Source: [Empedobacter] haloabium (lineage in GTDB: Bacteria; Pseudomonadota; Gammaproteobacteria; Burkholderiales; Burkholderiaceae_D). Taken from it: a stretch of DNA of 64,000 nt. Within the stretch, counting starts at the first letter, position 1. The number at the start of each line of letters is the position of its first letter. Of this stretch, positions 22,894 to 31,694 are shown piece by piece. The notes under the pieces were generated by a model that was not told the DNA's origin, searched no databases, and was given only the letters and a program-made list of their open reading frames with translations. Both the position numbers and the translations under genes were made by a program. The stretch lies in NCBI GenBank assembly GCA_008011715.2, contig CP136508.1:3286001-3350000 (forward strand), in the 5' to 3' direction.

Positions 22894-24180
22894 TCAGTAC
22901 AGCGGCGCGCGCTTCTTCAGCAGGCGCGCCGCCTCCGTCTCGAAGCGGCGCAGCGCGTCGGCCGGCGTCAGCTGCCCCGCCAGCGGCGCCGGCAGGAATT
23001 TCGACGCGATCGCTTCCAGCGGCCCGGCCGCCCCCATGTACCAGCCGTCCGGGTCGTACACCACGTTGTGCGCGGCCGCCGCGTACTGCGCGTTCGGCTC
23101 CAGCGCCAGGGCCGCGGCCGATTCCGCCACGGGGCGGTAGGCCGGAATATGGCCGCCCTCGGCCCAGCCCATCGAATGGCGGCTGACGTAGGCGACGAAC
23201 GACAGCACGGCGTGGGCCTTGGCGGCGGACATCGGCTTGTCGCCATTGGCCGGCAGCGCGAAGCCGTGCGAGTCGGCCCAGGCGCTGGCGTCGCCGTACA
23301 GCTTCGGCAACGGCACGATGCCGTACTCGAAGCCCAGCGTGCCCGCCTTGCTGCCACGGACCAGCTCCGGCACCTCCCAAACGCCATTGAGCATGAAGCC
23401 GGCGTTACCGCCCATGAACTGGCTGGTGGAGGCGGGATAATCCATGCCCGGCGTGGCGTAGCCGGCCTGGAACCAGCCGGCGATACGCGCCAGCGTGGCC
23501 TCCCCCGCCGCGCCATAGGCAAAGCGGCCGTTGGCGACGATGGGCAGGCCCTGCTGCGCCAGCAGCGACAGCCACAGCCGCCAGATCGCATAGCTGCTTT
23601 GCGCGCTCTCCATCGTCAGCCCCGGCTTGCCGGTGGCCGCCTTGACGCGCCGCAGCGCGTCTGTCAGCGCGGCCATGCCCTCGATGGGTTTCAGCTGGCC
23701 GCGCTCGTCCAGCAGGCCGGCCTTGCCGACCAGGTTCTTGTTGTAGTACAGGACCAGCGGGTGCTGGTCCAGCGGCACCGCGTAGGTACGGCCCTGGTAT
23801 TGCGACTTGGTCCACTGGCGCGGCAGGAAGTCGCCACCCGCCAGGCCCACGGCTGCCAGTTCGGCGGCTGCGATCGGCCGCAGCACGCCGCCGCCGGCCA
23901 GGTTGGGCAGACGCGACAGGTGAATCGTGGCCAGGTCCGGCCCGGCACCGACGACGGACCCGGTAATCAGCTTGGTATAGAACGGCTCGCCCCATTTCAA
24001 GGTCGTGCTTTCCACGCGCACGGCTTGCTGCGACGCGTTGAACTCGTCCACCAGCGCGCGCATGCGGGCGCCGTCGCCGCCGCTCAGCAGGGTCCACATG
24101 CGCACGAGCTGGACTTCGGCGGCGTGGCTGGGCAGGATGGGCGCGAGGGCCAGCAGGGCGAGGAGAGTGCGGCGGTTCAT
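22894..24180 (-). CDS. Sugar ABC transporter substrate-binding protein
   Basis: A 428-aa periplasmic binding protein of family 1. Start MNRRTLLALLALAPILPSHA (24180) gives a clear signal peptide; the longer ORF upstream reads through a REP element and is rejected. Features are QLVRMWTLLSGGDGARMRAL, WTKSQYQGRTYAVPLDQHPL and GGNAGFMLNGVWEVPEL. The ligand is unknown; neighbouring GH43/GH2 enzymes suggest an oligosaccharide of arabinose, xylose or galactose. First gene of binding protein-MalF-MalG-LacI. Confidence 0.9.
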   Translation of the reverse strand: MNRRTLLALLALAPILPSHAAEVQLVRMWTLLSGGDGARMRALVDEFNASQQAVRVESTTLKWGEPFYTKLITGSVVGAGPDLATIHLSRLPNLAGGGVLRPIAAAELAAVGLAGGDFLPRQWTKSQYQGRTYAVPLDQHPLVLYYNKNLVGKAGLLDERGQLKPIEGMAALTDALRRVKAATGKPGLTMESAQSSYAIWRLWLSLLAQQGLPIVANGRFAYGAAGEATLARIAGWFQAGYATPGMDYPASTSQFMGGNAGFMLNGVWEVPELVRGSKAGTLGFEYGIVPLPKLYGDASAWADSHGFALPANGDKPMSAAKAHAVLSFVAYVSRHSMGWAEGGHIPAYRPVAESAAALALEPNAQYAAAAHNVVYDPDGWYMGAAGPLEAIASKFLPAPLAGQLTPADALRRFETEAARLLKKRAPLY

Positions 24181-24205
24181 TGCGCGTACACCCCTAAGTC
24201 TCATG

Positions 24206-24369
24206 GCTTGGGGTCTGTCCCCCGCGGGGACTGACCCCGGTTTTATTCGTTGGCCGAAGTATGCCGCGCTGCCCAAGGCTAGTAATCGATTTGCGCATAC
24301 CGAAACATGCCGGTCCATCGCCGCTAGCGATAAAAACCGGGGTCAGTCCCGAAGGGACAGACCCCAAGC
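24206..24369. repeat. REPIN-like paired palindrome between GH2 gene and sugar importer
   Basis: Left GCTTGGGGTCTGTCCCC-CGC-GGGGACTGACCCCGGTTTTAT (24206-24246) and right ATAAAAACCGGGGTCAGTCCC-GAA-GGGACAGACCCCAAGC are inverted copies over about 40 bp with a spacer of about 85 bp. It occupies most of the 219-bp gap between the GH2 stop and the binding-protein start. Confidence 0.85.
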
Positions 24370-24399
24370 TCGTCCGATTTCGTGACTCGGGAACCAAAG

Positions 24400-26400
24400 T
24401 CATCGCACATGCGGCCCCGGCGGCCCCGACGTGCCAGGCTGGTCGTCCGGGCCGGCAGCGGCCGCGCTCGACTCGCCCGCCAGCGCCACCTGGGCCGGTA
24501 CCGACACGTCGCCGGCCGGCTCCTGCAGCGCAATGCGCACGTCGGCGCCCGTGCCCGAATCCAGCCAGTCCGGCAGCTCCTTGGTCGCATATTTTTCCCG
24601 CCACAGCAGGCTGTGGCCCAGCGGGTCCACGTACCAGTCGTGCAGGCGCGCTTCCGGCCCGCGCGTGGCCTCGGCCAGCGCCTCGATCGGGGCCTTCGGC
24701 ACGCGCTGCTCCGTCAGCAAGCCATTCTTTTCGTGGAAGGTGTCGGTCAGCTGCGTGTAGCAGAAGCCGGACAGCGCGCGGCAGCGGTGGATCGCCGCCA
24801 TCAGTTCCTGGTAGCGCGCCAGCAGCTCGGCGCCATCCTTGGCGACCGAATAGCCCCAGCCTTTCGGGTCGGCCTCCTCCATGCAGGCGATGCCACCGAA
24901 CTCGGACAGGAACAGCGGCTTGTCGATGCCGGAAAAGCCGTCGATGACGAGCCGGCGCCGCGCCGGCCGCACATGCTCGAAGGTGTACGGCAGGTTCTCG
25001 CGCTTGCCGTAGCGGGCGTACAGCTCCTCCGGGTCGATGTGATAGTCGTGCACGTTGACGAAGTCGCCGCACGGCATCTCCCAGCCATCGTTGCCGACCA
25101 CCGGGCGGGTGCCGTCCAGCGCCCGCGTCATGTGGTACATGGCGCGCACGAAATCGACCTGGCGGCGGTCGTGCATCAGCTCCGGCACGCCCCACGACTC
25201 GTTGGTGGGCACCCAGGCCACGATGCAGGGGTGCGAGATGTCGCGCTCGACCAGCTCCTTCCATTCCTCCATCACGCCGTGCACGGTCTCGCTGGAAAAG
25301 CCGTAGGCGGACGGCATCTCGGCCCACACGCACAGGCCCAGCACGTCGCACCAGTACAGCCAGCGCGGGTCTTCCGACTTCTGGTGCTTGCGCACGCCGT
25401 TGAAGCCGAGCCGCTTGATCAGCAGCACGTCATGGCGCAACTGCTCGGCCGAGGCCACCATCAGGCTGTCCGGCCAGTAGCCCTGGTCCAGCACCATGCG
25501 CAGGTAGTACGGCCGGCTGTTCAGCAGGAAGCGGTCGCCGTCCACCGACACCGTGCGCAGCGCCGTGTAGCTGACCACGTGGTCCAGCACCAGGCCATCC
25601 TCGGCGTGCAGCGTGATCTCGGCATCGATCAGCTGCGGGCTCTCGGGACTCCACATCCAGTGCGCCCGGGCGTCGTCGATGCCCGGGTCGGGCAGCTGGA
25701 ACAGGCGCGACAGGCAATCGCCCGTCAGCAGGCAGCGGTCCGACACCAGCACCTGGTCGCCCAGGCGCAGCACCACGTTCAAGGTGCTGTTCTTCGGCAG
25801 GTGCGCCACGTCCGCGTCGAGCCGGATCTGCCAGGTGAACACGTCGGCCGTCCAGCGCAGCCGGGCGATGTGGGCGTAGGCCACCTTCTCCATCCAGACG
25901 GTGCGCCAGATCCCGGTCGTGCGCGGATACCAGATCGAGTGCGGCTCCAGCTCCCAGTCCATCTTGCCGCGCACCTTGTGCATATCGTGCGGGTCGTCCT
26001 CCGCCTGCACGACGATTTCCAGCGTGCGGCTGGACAGGTAGCGCGTGACGTCGATCGAGAACGGACTGTGGCCGCCCTTGTGCTGGATGGCGAAGTGGCC
26101 GTTGATCCAGACCCGGGCGCGATGGTTGACGGCGCCGAAGTGCAGCATCAGGCGCTCGTCCGGCGCCGGCAGCAGGCTGTCGTCCAGGCCGACGATGCGC
26201 TTGTACCAGACCCGCCGGCGGAACCCCGTGTCGTGCAGCCCGCTGGCGCGCGCCTCGGGCGGATACGGCACGATGATGGTACGGTCGAACGGCACGCTGG
26301 CCGGATCGTGGTGGCTGGCCTGGTCGTCCAGCATGGCCTGCCAGGGGCCGTCGAGATTGAGCCATTGGGGGCGCCGCAGCTGCGGGCGGGGATGGTCCAC
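24400..26400 (-). CDS. Glycoside hydrolase family 2 protein (beta-galactosidase/beta-glucuronidase-like)
   Basis: A 666-aa retaining glycosidase. The N-terminal sugar-binding domain has WLNLDGPWQAMLDDQ, then the immunoglobulin-like domain and a TIM barrel with acid/base WVPTNESWG and nucleophile FLSEFGGIACMEE. No signal peptide, so probably cytoplasmic. The start is GTG at 26400, preceded by AAAGGAGAG; the ORF open to 26751 has no good start and overlaps the upstream GH43 gene. Substrate is probably a beta-linked galactoside, arabinoside or glucuronide. Confidence 0.87.
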   Translation of the reverse strand: MDHPRPQLRRPQWLNLDGPWQAMLDDQASHHDPASVPFDRTIIVPYPPEARASGLHDTGFRRRVWYKRIVGLDDSLLPAPDERLMLHFGAVNHRARVWINGHFAIQHKGGHSPFSIDVTRYLSSRTLEIVVQAEDDPHDMHKVRGKMDWELEPHSIWYPRTTGIWRTVWMEKVAYAHIARLRWTADVFTWQIRLDADVAHLPKNSTLNVVLRLGDQVLVSDRCLLTGDCLSRLFQLPDPGIDDARAHWMWSPESPQLIDAEITLHAEDGLVLDHVVSYTALRTVSVDGDRFLLNSRPYYLRMVLDQGYWPDSLMVASAEQLRHDVLLIKRLGFNGVRKHQKSEDPRWLYWCDVLGLCVWAEMPSAYGFSSETVHGVMEEWKELVERDISHPCIVAWVPTNESWGVPELMHDRRQVDFVRAMYHMTRALDGTRPVVGNDGWEMPCGDFVNVHDYHIDPEELYARYGKRENLPYTFEHVRPARRRLVIDGFSGIDKPLFLSEFGGIACMEEADPKGWGYSVAKDGAELLARYQELMAAIHRCRALSGFCYTQLTDTFHEKNGLLTEQRVPKAPIEALAEATRGPEARLHDWYVDPLGHSLLWREKYATKELPDWLDSGTGADVRIALQEPAGDVSVPAQVALAGESSAAAAGPDDQPGTSGPPGPHVR

Positions 26401-26534
26401 GTTGTCGCTCTCCTTTCGGGAAACCGGTGGCGCGCCGGGCGGCCCGCACGCCTGCAATCGATACGGTTCATGGTACCAGTAATAATATTGCCAACGTCGT
26501 CCGCTTGGGCGCGGGCGTTGCGGCGCCGCGACTT

Positions 26535-28334
26535 TCAGCGTGACAGCCGCGCCGCCGTCACGGACGAGAACACGGCCGGGCGCCGCCCGCCGCCCATGGC
26601 CACGAGGCCGAGCCGCAGTGGCTTGCCGCCGCGTGCCAGGCGGTGCGTCCAGACCCCGCCGCCGACCCAGGCGCGGCCGTCCTGGCTGGACCATGCGGCG
26701 ATCTGCTGTTCGTCGCCGGCATGGCGGATCTCCAGCCGCAGCCAGGTCCACGGATGACCGGGCGTGCCCGCCACGGTATTGCCGTAGCGCGGCCAGCCGG
26801 CCTGCTCAGGCTGGCCTTCCTTGGCGAATTCCACCTGGTGCAGGCCGGCATCGGCCAGCACCGCGAGCTTGACGTAATTGTCGTCGTCGCCCAGCACCAC
26901 CAGGCCGGCCTGCACGTGGGTGGCGCAGCAGTCCTCCGGCGCGTCCAGCCGTACCTTGGCGTCGATGCGGACATCGCCGGCGGGGAGCGCGCGCGTCAGC
27001 ACGGCGGCCGAGTTGACGTCGCCGTACAGGTCGCCGGCCCCGGTGCGCCAGGCCAGGCCGCCCTGGCCGGTGCGCCAGTCGGCGGCCGGTGGCCGGCGCA
27101 GCCATTGCCACGCGCGCCCCAGGCGTGGCCCGGTGAATGTCTCGTGCCAGACGCGCCGCGCCACGTCCGCCTCGGCGGGCGGGCCAAGAGGCGGGCGCAA
27201 GGCGTCGGCATCGCCCGCCAGCGGCGCCGGCGCCGGCAGGCTGGTATCGGACGGTCCCCGCCCGGCCGCCACCACGGGCCAGCCGTCGACCCAGTCGACC
27301 CGGTCCAGCAGCGCCAGGCGCCGCGTCAGGTCGGGCGCCGCGAAATAGGGCTCGTTGCGGTCCACCGCATGGTAGATCGTCCACCACTGACCGGCGCCGT
27401 CCTGGAACACGGTGTTGTGGCCCGGGCCGATCCAGCGGTTGCCGTTCTGCGGCAGCACGGGCGTGCCGCCCACGCGGGCGGCGGCCATGTCGCCGCCCTG
27501 GCGGTCCAGGAACGGTCCTTCCGGCCGCGTGGCCCGGCCGACGTACAGCGCATAGCCGGTCAGCGGCCCGGCGCAGCAGTTGGTGGCGGAAGCGAACAGG
27601 TAATAGTAGCCGCCGTGCCGCACCACCTCGGCGCCTTCGTAACGCCAGGTGGTACCGACCCGCACCGGCGCGCCCTGGACCGCCAGGCCGTCCTCGGCCA
27701 GGCGCTGCACGAACATGCCGCCGCCGTAGCTGCCGTAGTACAGGTAGTGGCGCCCGTCGTCCTGCGCCAGCACGTCCGGGTCGTAGGTCCAGTGGAACTT
27801 GCAGCCGGGGCCGCCCCGGCGCGGCGCCACCACCAGGCCGGGCGCCGGCGTCCACGGCCCGACCGGCGTGGCGCTGGTGGCGACGGCGATGGCGCTGTCC
27901 GTGTCGCAGCCCGGCTCCGGGCTGTGGGCGTCGTCGACGTCGGTGATCGTGTAGTACAGGTAGTAGCGGCCGTTCAGGTAGACCGGCTCGGGCGCCCACA
28001 GCCCGGCCGTGCGGGTGGCCGGCGCGGGCCGCTCGGCAAAGGCGTCCGTGACGAACTCCCACTCGACCAAGTCGTGCGAGCGGTAGATCGGCAGCAGGCG
28101 GAAGCGCCAGCCTTTGTCGTCCTTTTCCGCCTTGCTGACGGGGTCCGTGGTGCAGTACAGGTACCAGGTCGGCTGGGCCGCGCCCGGGTCGCGCAATAGC
28201 GCCGGGTCAGCGCAGTTCTGCGCCAGCGCACCGCCGGGCAGGCGCAGGTTCAGCGGGTTGCGGTATGTGGGGGCGGCCAGGGTGGCCGAGGCGGCGCAGG
28301 CCAGCGCGGCGAGCAGGATGGTACGGGCGAACAA
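26535..28334 (-). CDS. Secreted glycoside hydrolase family 43 protein with C-terminal beta-sandwich domain
   Basis: A 599-aa protein with a signal peptide (LFARTILLAALACAASATLA). The GH43 propeller spans about 20-320, with catalytic Asp in NCADPALLRDPG, Asp in TYDPDVLAQDDG and Glu in WRYEGAEVVRHGG. The C-terminal domain (about 390-595; FTGPRLGRAWQWLRR, DNYVKLAVLADAG, IRHAGDEQQIAAW) is a concanavalin-like sandwich. The start is proposed as TTG at 28334, with CAGGAG six bases upstream; ATG alternatives lie in the REP element. GH2 follows after 134 bp. Confidence 0.83.
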   Translation of the reverse strand: MFARTILLAALACAASATLAAPTYRNPLNLRLPGGALAQNCADPALLRDPGAAQPTWYLYCTTDPVSKAEKDDKGWRFRLLPIYRSHDLVEWEFVTDAFAERPAPATRTAGLWAPEPVYLNGRYYLYYTITDVDDAHSPEPGCDTDSAIAVATSATPVGPWTPAPGLVVAPRRGGPGCKFHWTYDPDVLAQDDGRHYLYYGSYGGGMFVQRLAEDGLAVQGAPVRVGTTWRYEGAEVVRHGGYYYLFASATNCCAGPLTGYALYVGRATRPEGPFLDRQGGDMAAARVGGTPVLPQNGNRWIGPGHNTVFQDGAGQWWTIYHAVDRNEPYFAAPDLTRRLALLDRVDWVDGWPVVAAGRGPSDTSLPAPAPLAGDADALRPPLGPPAEADVARRVWHETFTGPRLGRAWQWLRRPPAADWRTGQGGLAWRTGAGDLYGDVNSAAVLTRALPAGDVRIDAKVRLDAPEDCCATHVQAGLVVLGDDDNYVKLAVLADAGLHQVEFAKEGQPEQAGWPRYGNTVAGTPGHPWTWLRLEIRHAGDEQQIAAWSSQDGRAWVGGGVWTHRLARGGKPLRLGLVAMGGGRRPAVFSSVTAARLSR

Positions 28335-28382
28335 GGCGGGCTCCTGATGCTTGGACCTTGTTACGTTACCATGGTTCAGGCC

Positions 28383-28546
28383 TGGGGTCTGTCCCCGGTA
28401 AGTGGCGGTGCAAGAAGCGCTGTTGGCTTGACGAGGGGACTGACCCCGGTTTTTATCGCCGGCCATGGCGCGTCCGCCCCAAAAAGGATGAAACGACCGC
28501 CCTTGACCAAAACCAGGGTCAGTCCCCCCCTGGGGACAGACCCTAT
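28383..28546. repeat. REPIN-like paired palindrome with an interrupted left unit
   Basis: The right unit AAAACCAGGGTCAGTCCCC-CCC-TGGGGACAGACCCT is ordinary. In the left unit, TGGGGTCTGTCCCC and GGGGACTGACCCCGGTTTTT are separated by about 38 bases instead of 3-5. It ends just after the GH3 stop codon. Confidence 0.75.
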
Positions 28547-28547
28547 C

Positions 28548-30107
28548 TCACGCGCCGCTGGTCAGCCGCTCCACCACCGGCGCCAGCGCCGGCGGCCGGC
28601 AGCCGAAGGCGGCCAGCCGGCCCTGCGCGCCCGGCACCAGGTCGAGGTCGTACGGCAGCCGCCCCGCCACCACCCACAGGCGGTCGGCCGGCAGCGCGCC
28701 CAGCACACGCTGCTGCTCGGCCACCAGCATCGCGTTATACGTCTGCACCACGATCTGCGCGGCGTCGCGGGCGAACGCGATCGCGGCATCGGCGTCTGCG
28801 CTCGTGGGCTGGGCCGACAACGCATGTTCCGTCACGTCGAAGCCGGCCGCGCGCAGCGCGTCCAGCATCGAGCTGCGCGCCTCCTTGTTGCGGCCATTGG
28901 CCACTTCATCCACCTCGGTGCGGTCGCGCACCTCGAACGTGACCAGGGCCACCGGCAACGCACGGTCCAGCGGCCGATACGGGCCCTCGATCTTCAGCGC
29001 GCGACGCTGCACGTCCGCCGCCAGCGCCAGGGCCTGCGGCGCCATCAGTCCCGCCGGCGCGGCCGCCAGCTCGCGCCAGCCGCGCACGGCGGCGGCCTGC
29101 TTCAGGCGGCGCACGCGCGCCAGCGCCTCATCGATCCGCTGCGCGGACAGCGCGCCGGCCGCCAGCGCGGCGGCCACCGCGTCGATGGCGGCGTGCTGGC
29201 GCGCTTCGGTATGCGAGATCAGCACGATGTCCGCGCCGGCACGCAGCGTGCCCACCGCCCCGGCCTCGACGCCGATGCCGTCGGCAATCGCCCCCATCTC
29301 CAGGCAGTCGGAGATGATCACGCCGTCGTAGCCCATCTCCTCGCGCAGCAGGCCCGTCAGCACGGCGTGCGACAGGGTGGCCGGCACACCGGCATCGGGT
29401 TCGAACGCGGGGAAGGCCACGTGCGCCGTCATGATGGCATCGACGCCCTGGGCGATGGCGGCGCGGAACGGCGCCAGCTCGACGTCGCGCAGCCGTTGCT
29501 GGTCGTGCGCCACCAGCGCCATCGCATGATGCGAATCCACCGCCGTGTCGCCGTGGCCGGGGAAGTGCTTGGCGGTGACGATCACGCCGGCCTGCCGCAG
29601 GCCGTCGATGGCGGCGCCGCCGTATTCGATCACGGTGGCGGCATCCTCGCCGAAGGCGCGCACGCCGATGACGGGGTTGCTGCGGTTGTTGTTCACGTCC
29701 AGCACCGGCGCCAGCAGCATGTTGACGCCGATGCGGCGCATCTCGTCGCCGCTGATGCGGTGCAGCGCGCGGCAGTCGTCGCTCGATCCGGCCGCCTGGA
29801 ACGCCATCGGCGCCGGCATCGGTGTCACGCCCTGCTCGATGCGCATCACCATGCCGCCTTCCTGGTCCAGCGCGATCAGCAGCGGCTCGTCCGACACCTC
29901 CGCGTTGATTTCCTGCAGCCGGCGGCACAGGGTCGCCACCTGGCCGGGGGTGTGCACGTTACGGCGGAACAGGATCACGCCGCCCACGCGGCGTTCGCGG
30001 ATCAGCCGCTCGATGGCGGCATCGGGCTCCAGGCCGTCGAAGCCCACCATGAACAATTGTCCGATTTCGCGGTTCACGCCACCCTGCCCTGAATTCTGCA
30101 CTGCCAT
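28548..30107 (-). CDS. Glycoside hydrolase family 3 protein (beta-N-acetylhexosaminidase-like)
   Basis: A 519-aa protein of the GH3 fold. The catalytic barrel (about 10-330) has GQLFMVGFDG, DQEGGMVMRI, VTAKHFPGHGDTAVDSH (the His-Asp dyad typical of NagZ/NagA) and nucleophile region IISDCLEMGAIA. A second alpha/beta domain (to 519) includes VVQTYNAMLVAEQQRV. No signal peptide. It starts 16 bp after the dioxygenase stop and may trim the glycoside made or exported by the upstream genes; equally it may be a house-keeping hexosaminidase. Confidence 0.87.
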   Translation of the reverse strand: MAVQNSGQGGVNREIGQLFMVGFDGLEPDAAIERLIRERRVGGVILFRRNVHTPGQVATLCRRLQEINAEVSDEPLLIALDQEGGMVMRIEQGVTPMPAPMAFQAAGSSDDCRALHRISGDEMRRIGVNMLLAPVLDVNNNRSNPVIGVRAFGEDAATVIEYGGAAIDGLRQAGVIVTAKHFPGHGDTAVDSHHAMALVAHDQQRLRDVELAPFRAAIAQGVDAIMTAHVAFPAFEPDAGVPATLSHAVLTGLLREEMGYDGVIISDCLEMGAIADGIGVEAGAVGTLRAGADIVLISHTEARQHAAIDAVAAALAAGALSAQRIDEALARVRRLKQAAAVRGWRELAAAPAGLMAPQALALAADVQRRALKIEGPYRPLDRALPVALVTFEVRDRTEVDEVANGRNKEARSSMLDALRAAGFDVTEHALSAQPTSADADAAIAFARDAAQIVVQTYNAMLVAEQQRVLGALPADRLWVVAGRLPYDLDLVPGAQGRLAAFGCRPPALAPVVERLTSGA

Positions 30108-30123
30108 ATCTTCCTCTCGTTGA

Positions 30124-31092
30124 TCAAAACTGCCCGCGCCAGGACGTCAATCCCAGCAGCCGCTCGCCCAGCGGCGTCAATTGTGCCGTATCGTACCGCG
30201 TGCGCTCGATCCCGCGCGCGTCGCCATGCAGGCTGTAGCCCTGCGGTGCCAACCGCTCGCGCCAGCAGCGCACGCGCCATTCGCGCGCGGCGGCGTCGTC
30301 CTCCCGCGCCGGCAGCATCGCGATGTACTGCGCGATGCGCGCCTTGTTGCGCGACACGTTCTGCCGGATGCCGTGGCACAGCCGGCTGTTAAAGATCAGC
30401 AGGTCGCCCTTCGCCAGCGGCACGCGCTCGACCGGCAGGCCGGCCACGTCCGGGCGGTACCAGTCGAAATCGGCCGGTTGGCGCGCGCGCCAGGCCGGGT
30501 AGTCGCGGAACAGCTGCGGGATGCAGCTGAAACCGCCCACTTCCGGGTCGAGCTGGTCGCTGATCGACAGCACGCCCTGCACGCTGTCGGCGGCACCGTC
30601 CGGATCGTAATCGTAGTGCATGAAGCCCTTGAATGCGAAGCCCGGCTCGGGCGGCAGGTTCAGGTTGACGCGGTCGATCGACACCCACAGCTCGGGCGTG
30701 CCCCAGAGGTCGGCGAACGCGCCATGCACGCGCGGCGACTGCCGGGCATCCCATAATAGCTGGTGATGATACAGCTCCACCATGCCGGCGTTGTAGCTCA
30801 GTTCCGTGCGGCGCAGCTTGACCTTCTCCGGGGGGGACCAGGTGGTCGGGTCGGCCGGGTCCATCTCCTCGAACCGCCAGATCAGTGCCTCGATGCGCTC
30901 GACGGTGGCGCGCGGCACGGCGTCGCGTACGACCACGTAGCCGTTCTCGGTCCAGTGGCGCCAGTCCGCTTCGCTCAGCACGCGCAACGCGCGTTCGCCG
31001 CGCGCGGCCAGCCGGGGTACGCCGGCGCTGACGGTGGACGGATTGCGCGCGCCGATACTGTGCTTGCCGATGGTGTCGATGGTGTCGTTCAT
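30124..31092 (-). CDS. Phytanoyl-CoA dioxygenase (PhyH)-like Fe(II)/2-oxoglutarate oxygenase
   Basis: A 322-aa cytoplasmic enzyme. The double-stranded beta-helix iron triad is visible as H159-x-D161 (GFMHYDYDPDG) and distal H240 (SRLCHGIRQN); Arg in NVSRNKARIA could bind 2-oxoglutarate. N-terminal HWTENGYVVVRDAVP is typical of PhyH. Start MNDTIDT at 31092 overlaps the GNAT stop (ATGA). The substrate is unknown; context with a glycosyltransferase, an acetyltransferase and an exporter suggests a small-molecule tailoring step. Confidence 0.85.
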   Translation of the reverse strand: MNDTIDTIGKHSIGARNPSTVSAGVPRLAARGERALRVLSEADWRHWTENGYVVVRDAVPRATVERIEALIWRFEEMDPADPTTWSPPEKVKLRRTELSYNAGMVELYHHQLLWDARQSPRVHGAFADLWGTPELWVSIDRVNLNLPPEPGFAFKGFMHYDYDPDGAADSVQGVLSISDQLDPEVGGFSCIPQLFRDYPAWRARQPADFDWYRPDVAGLPVERVPLAKGDLLIFNSRLCHGIRQNVSRNKARIAQYIAMLPAREDDAAAREWRVRCWRERLAPQGYSLHGDARGIERTRYDTAQLTPLGERLLGLTSWRGQF

Positions 31093-31694
31093 GGTGCCTC
31101 CTGCGGCAACGGCCGCGTCATGAAATGCAGCCGGTCGAAAAACAGTTCCCAGGCGCGGTCGAACGTGCCGACGGTGGCAAAGCCGCGGCGCGCGTACAGC
31201 GGCAGCGCGGCGCTGGTTTGCCATACCGTCAGCCCGAGCGCACTGCAGCCGGCAACGCGTGCCACCCGGTGCGCGTCCGTCAGCAGCTCGTCCAGCAAAC
31301 CGCGCCCCCGCCAGGCCGGTTCGATCGCCAGGCTGGCGACGAACAACTGATCCGGTGCGGCATGGGCAGCCACGAAGGCCTCGTAGGCCGCGTCCATCGC
31401 CCGCACCTCGTCCCGATAGTAATTGACGGCCGGCGCGGCCGCATACTGCGCCAGCGTGGCCGCGTTGTAGAAGCCGGCGAAGCGCCCCGCCACGTACAGC
31501 GCGCGGATGTGGCGCAGCCAGGGCTCGACGTTCTGGCGCCGCTGCAGCGCGCGCAACGGCAGGCCCAGGCGGTTGCCGGCCGAGCAGTATTCCAGGTAGC
31601 TGGTCTCGAACAGCAGTGCCGCCATGCGGTCCAGGTCGCGCTCGGGGACCTCGGTGCCGGCCACGAACACCAGCGGTGCGCGCGCGTCATTCAT
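31089..31694 (-). CDS. GNAT family N-acetyltransferase
   Basis: A 201-aa protein with the acetyl-CoA-binding motif A region LFVASLAIEPAWRGRGLLDE (about 117-136) and ALPLYARRGFATVG near the C-terminus. An N-terminal extension contains LEYCSAGNRLGLPLRALQRR. The ATG at 31694 lies 8 bp inside the glycosyltransferase stop, and its own stop overlaps the PhyH-like gene. The acceptor substrate is unknown. Confidence 0.85.
   Translation of the reverse strand: MNDARAPLVFVAGTEVPERDLDRMAALLFETSYLEYCSAGNRLGLPLRALQRRQNVEPWLRHIRALYVAGRFAGFYNAATLAQYAAAPAVNYYRDEVRAMDAAYEAFVAAHAAPDQLFVASLAIEPAWRGRGLLDELLTDAHRVARVAGCSALGLTVWQTSAALPLYARRGFATVGTFDRAWELFFDRLHFMTRPLPQEAP

Noticed and set aside
7004..28546. Recurring GGGGACTGTCCCC sequences considered as CRISPR repeats
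   Set aside because: Units are dispersed singly or in inverted pairs, with no regular direct repeats or unique spacers of constant length, and no cas genes.
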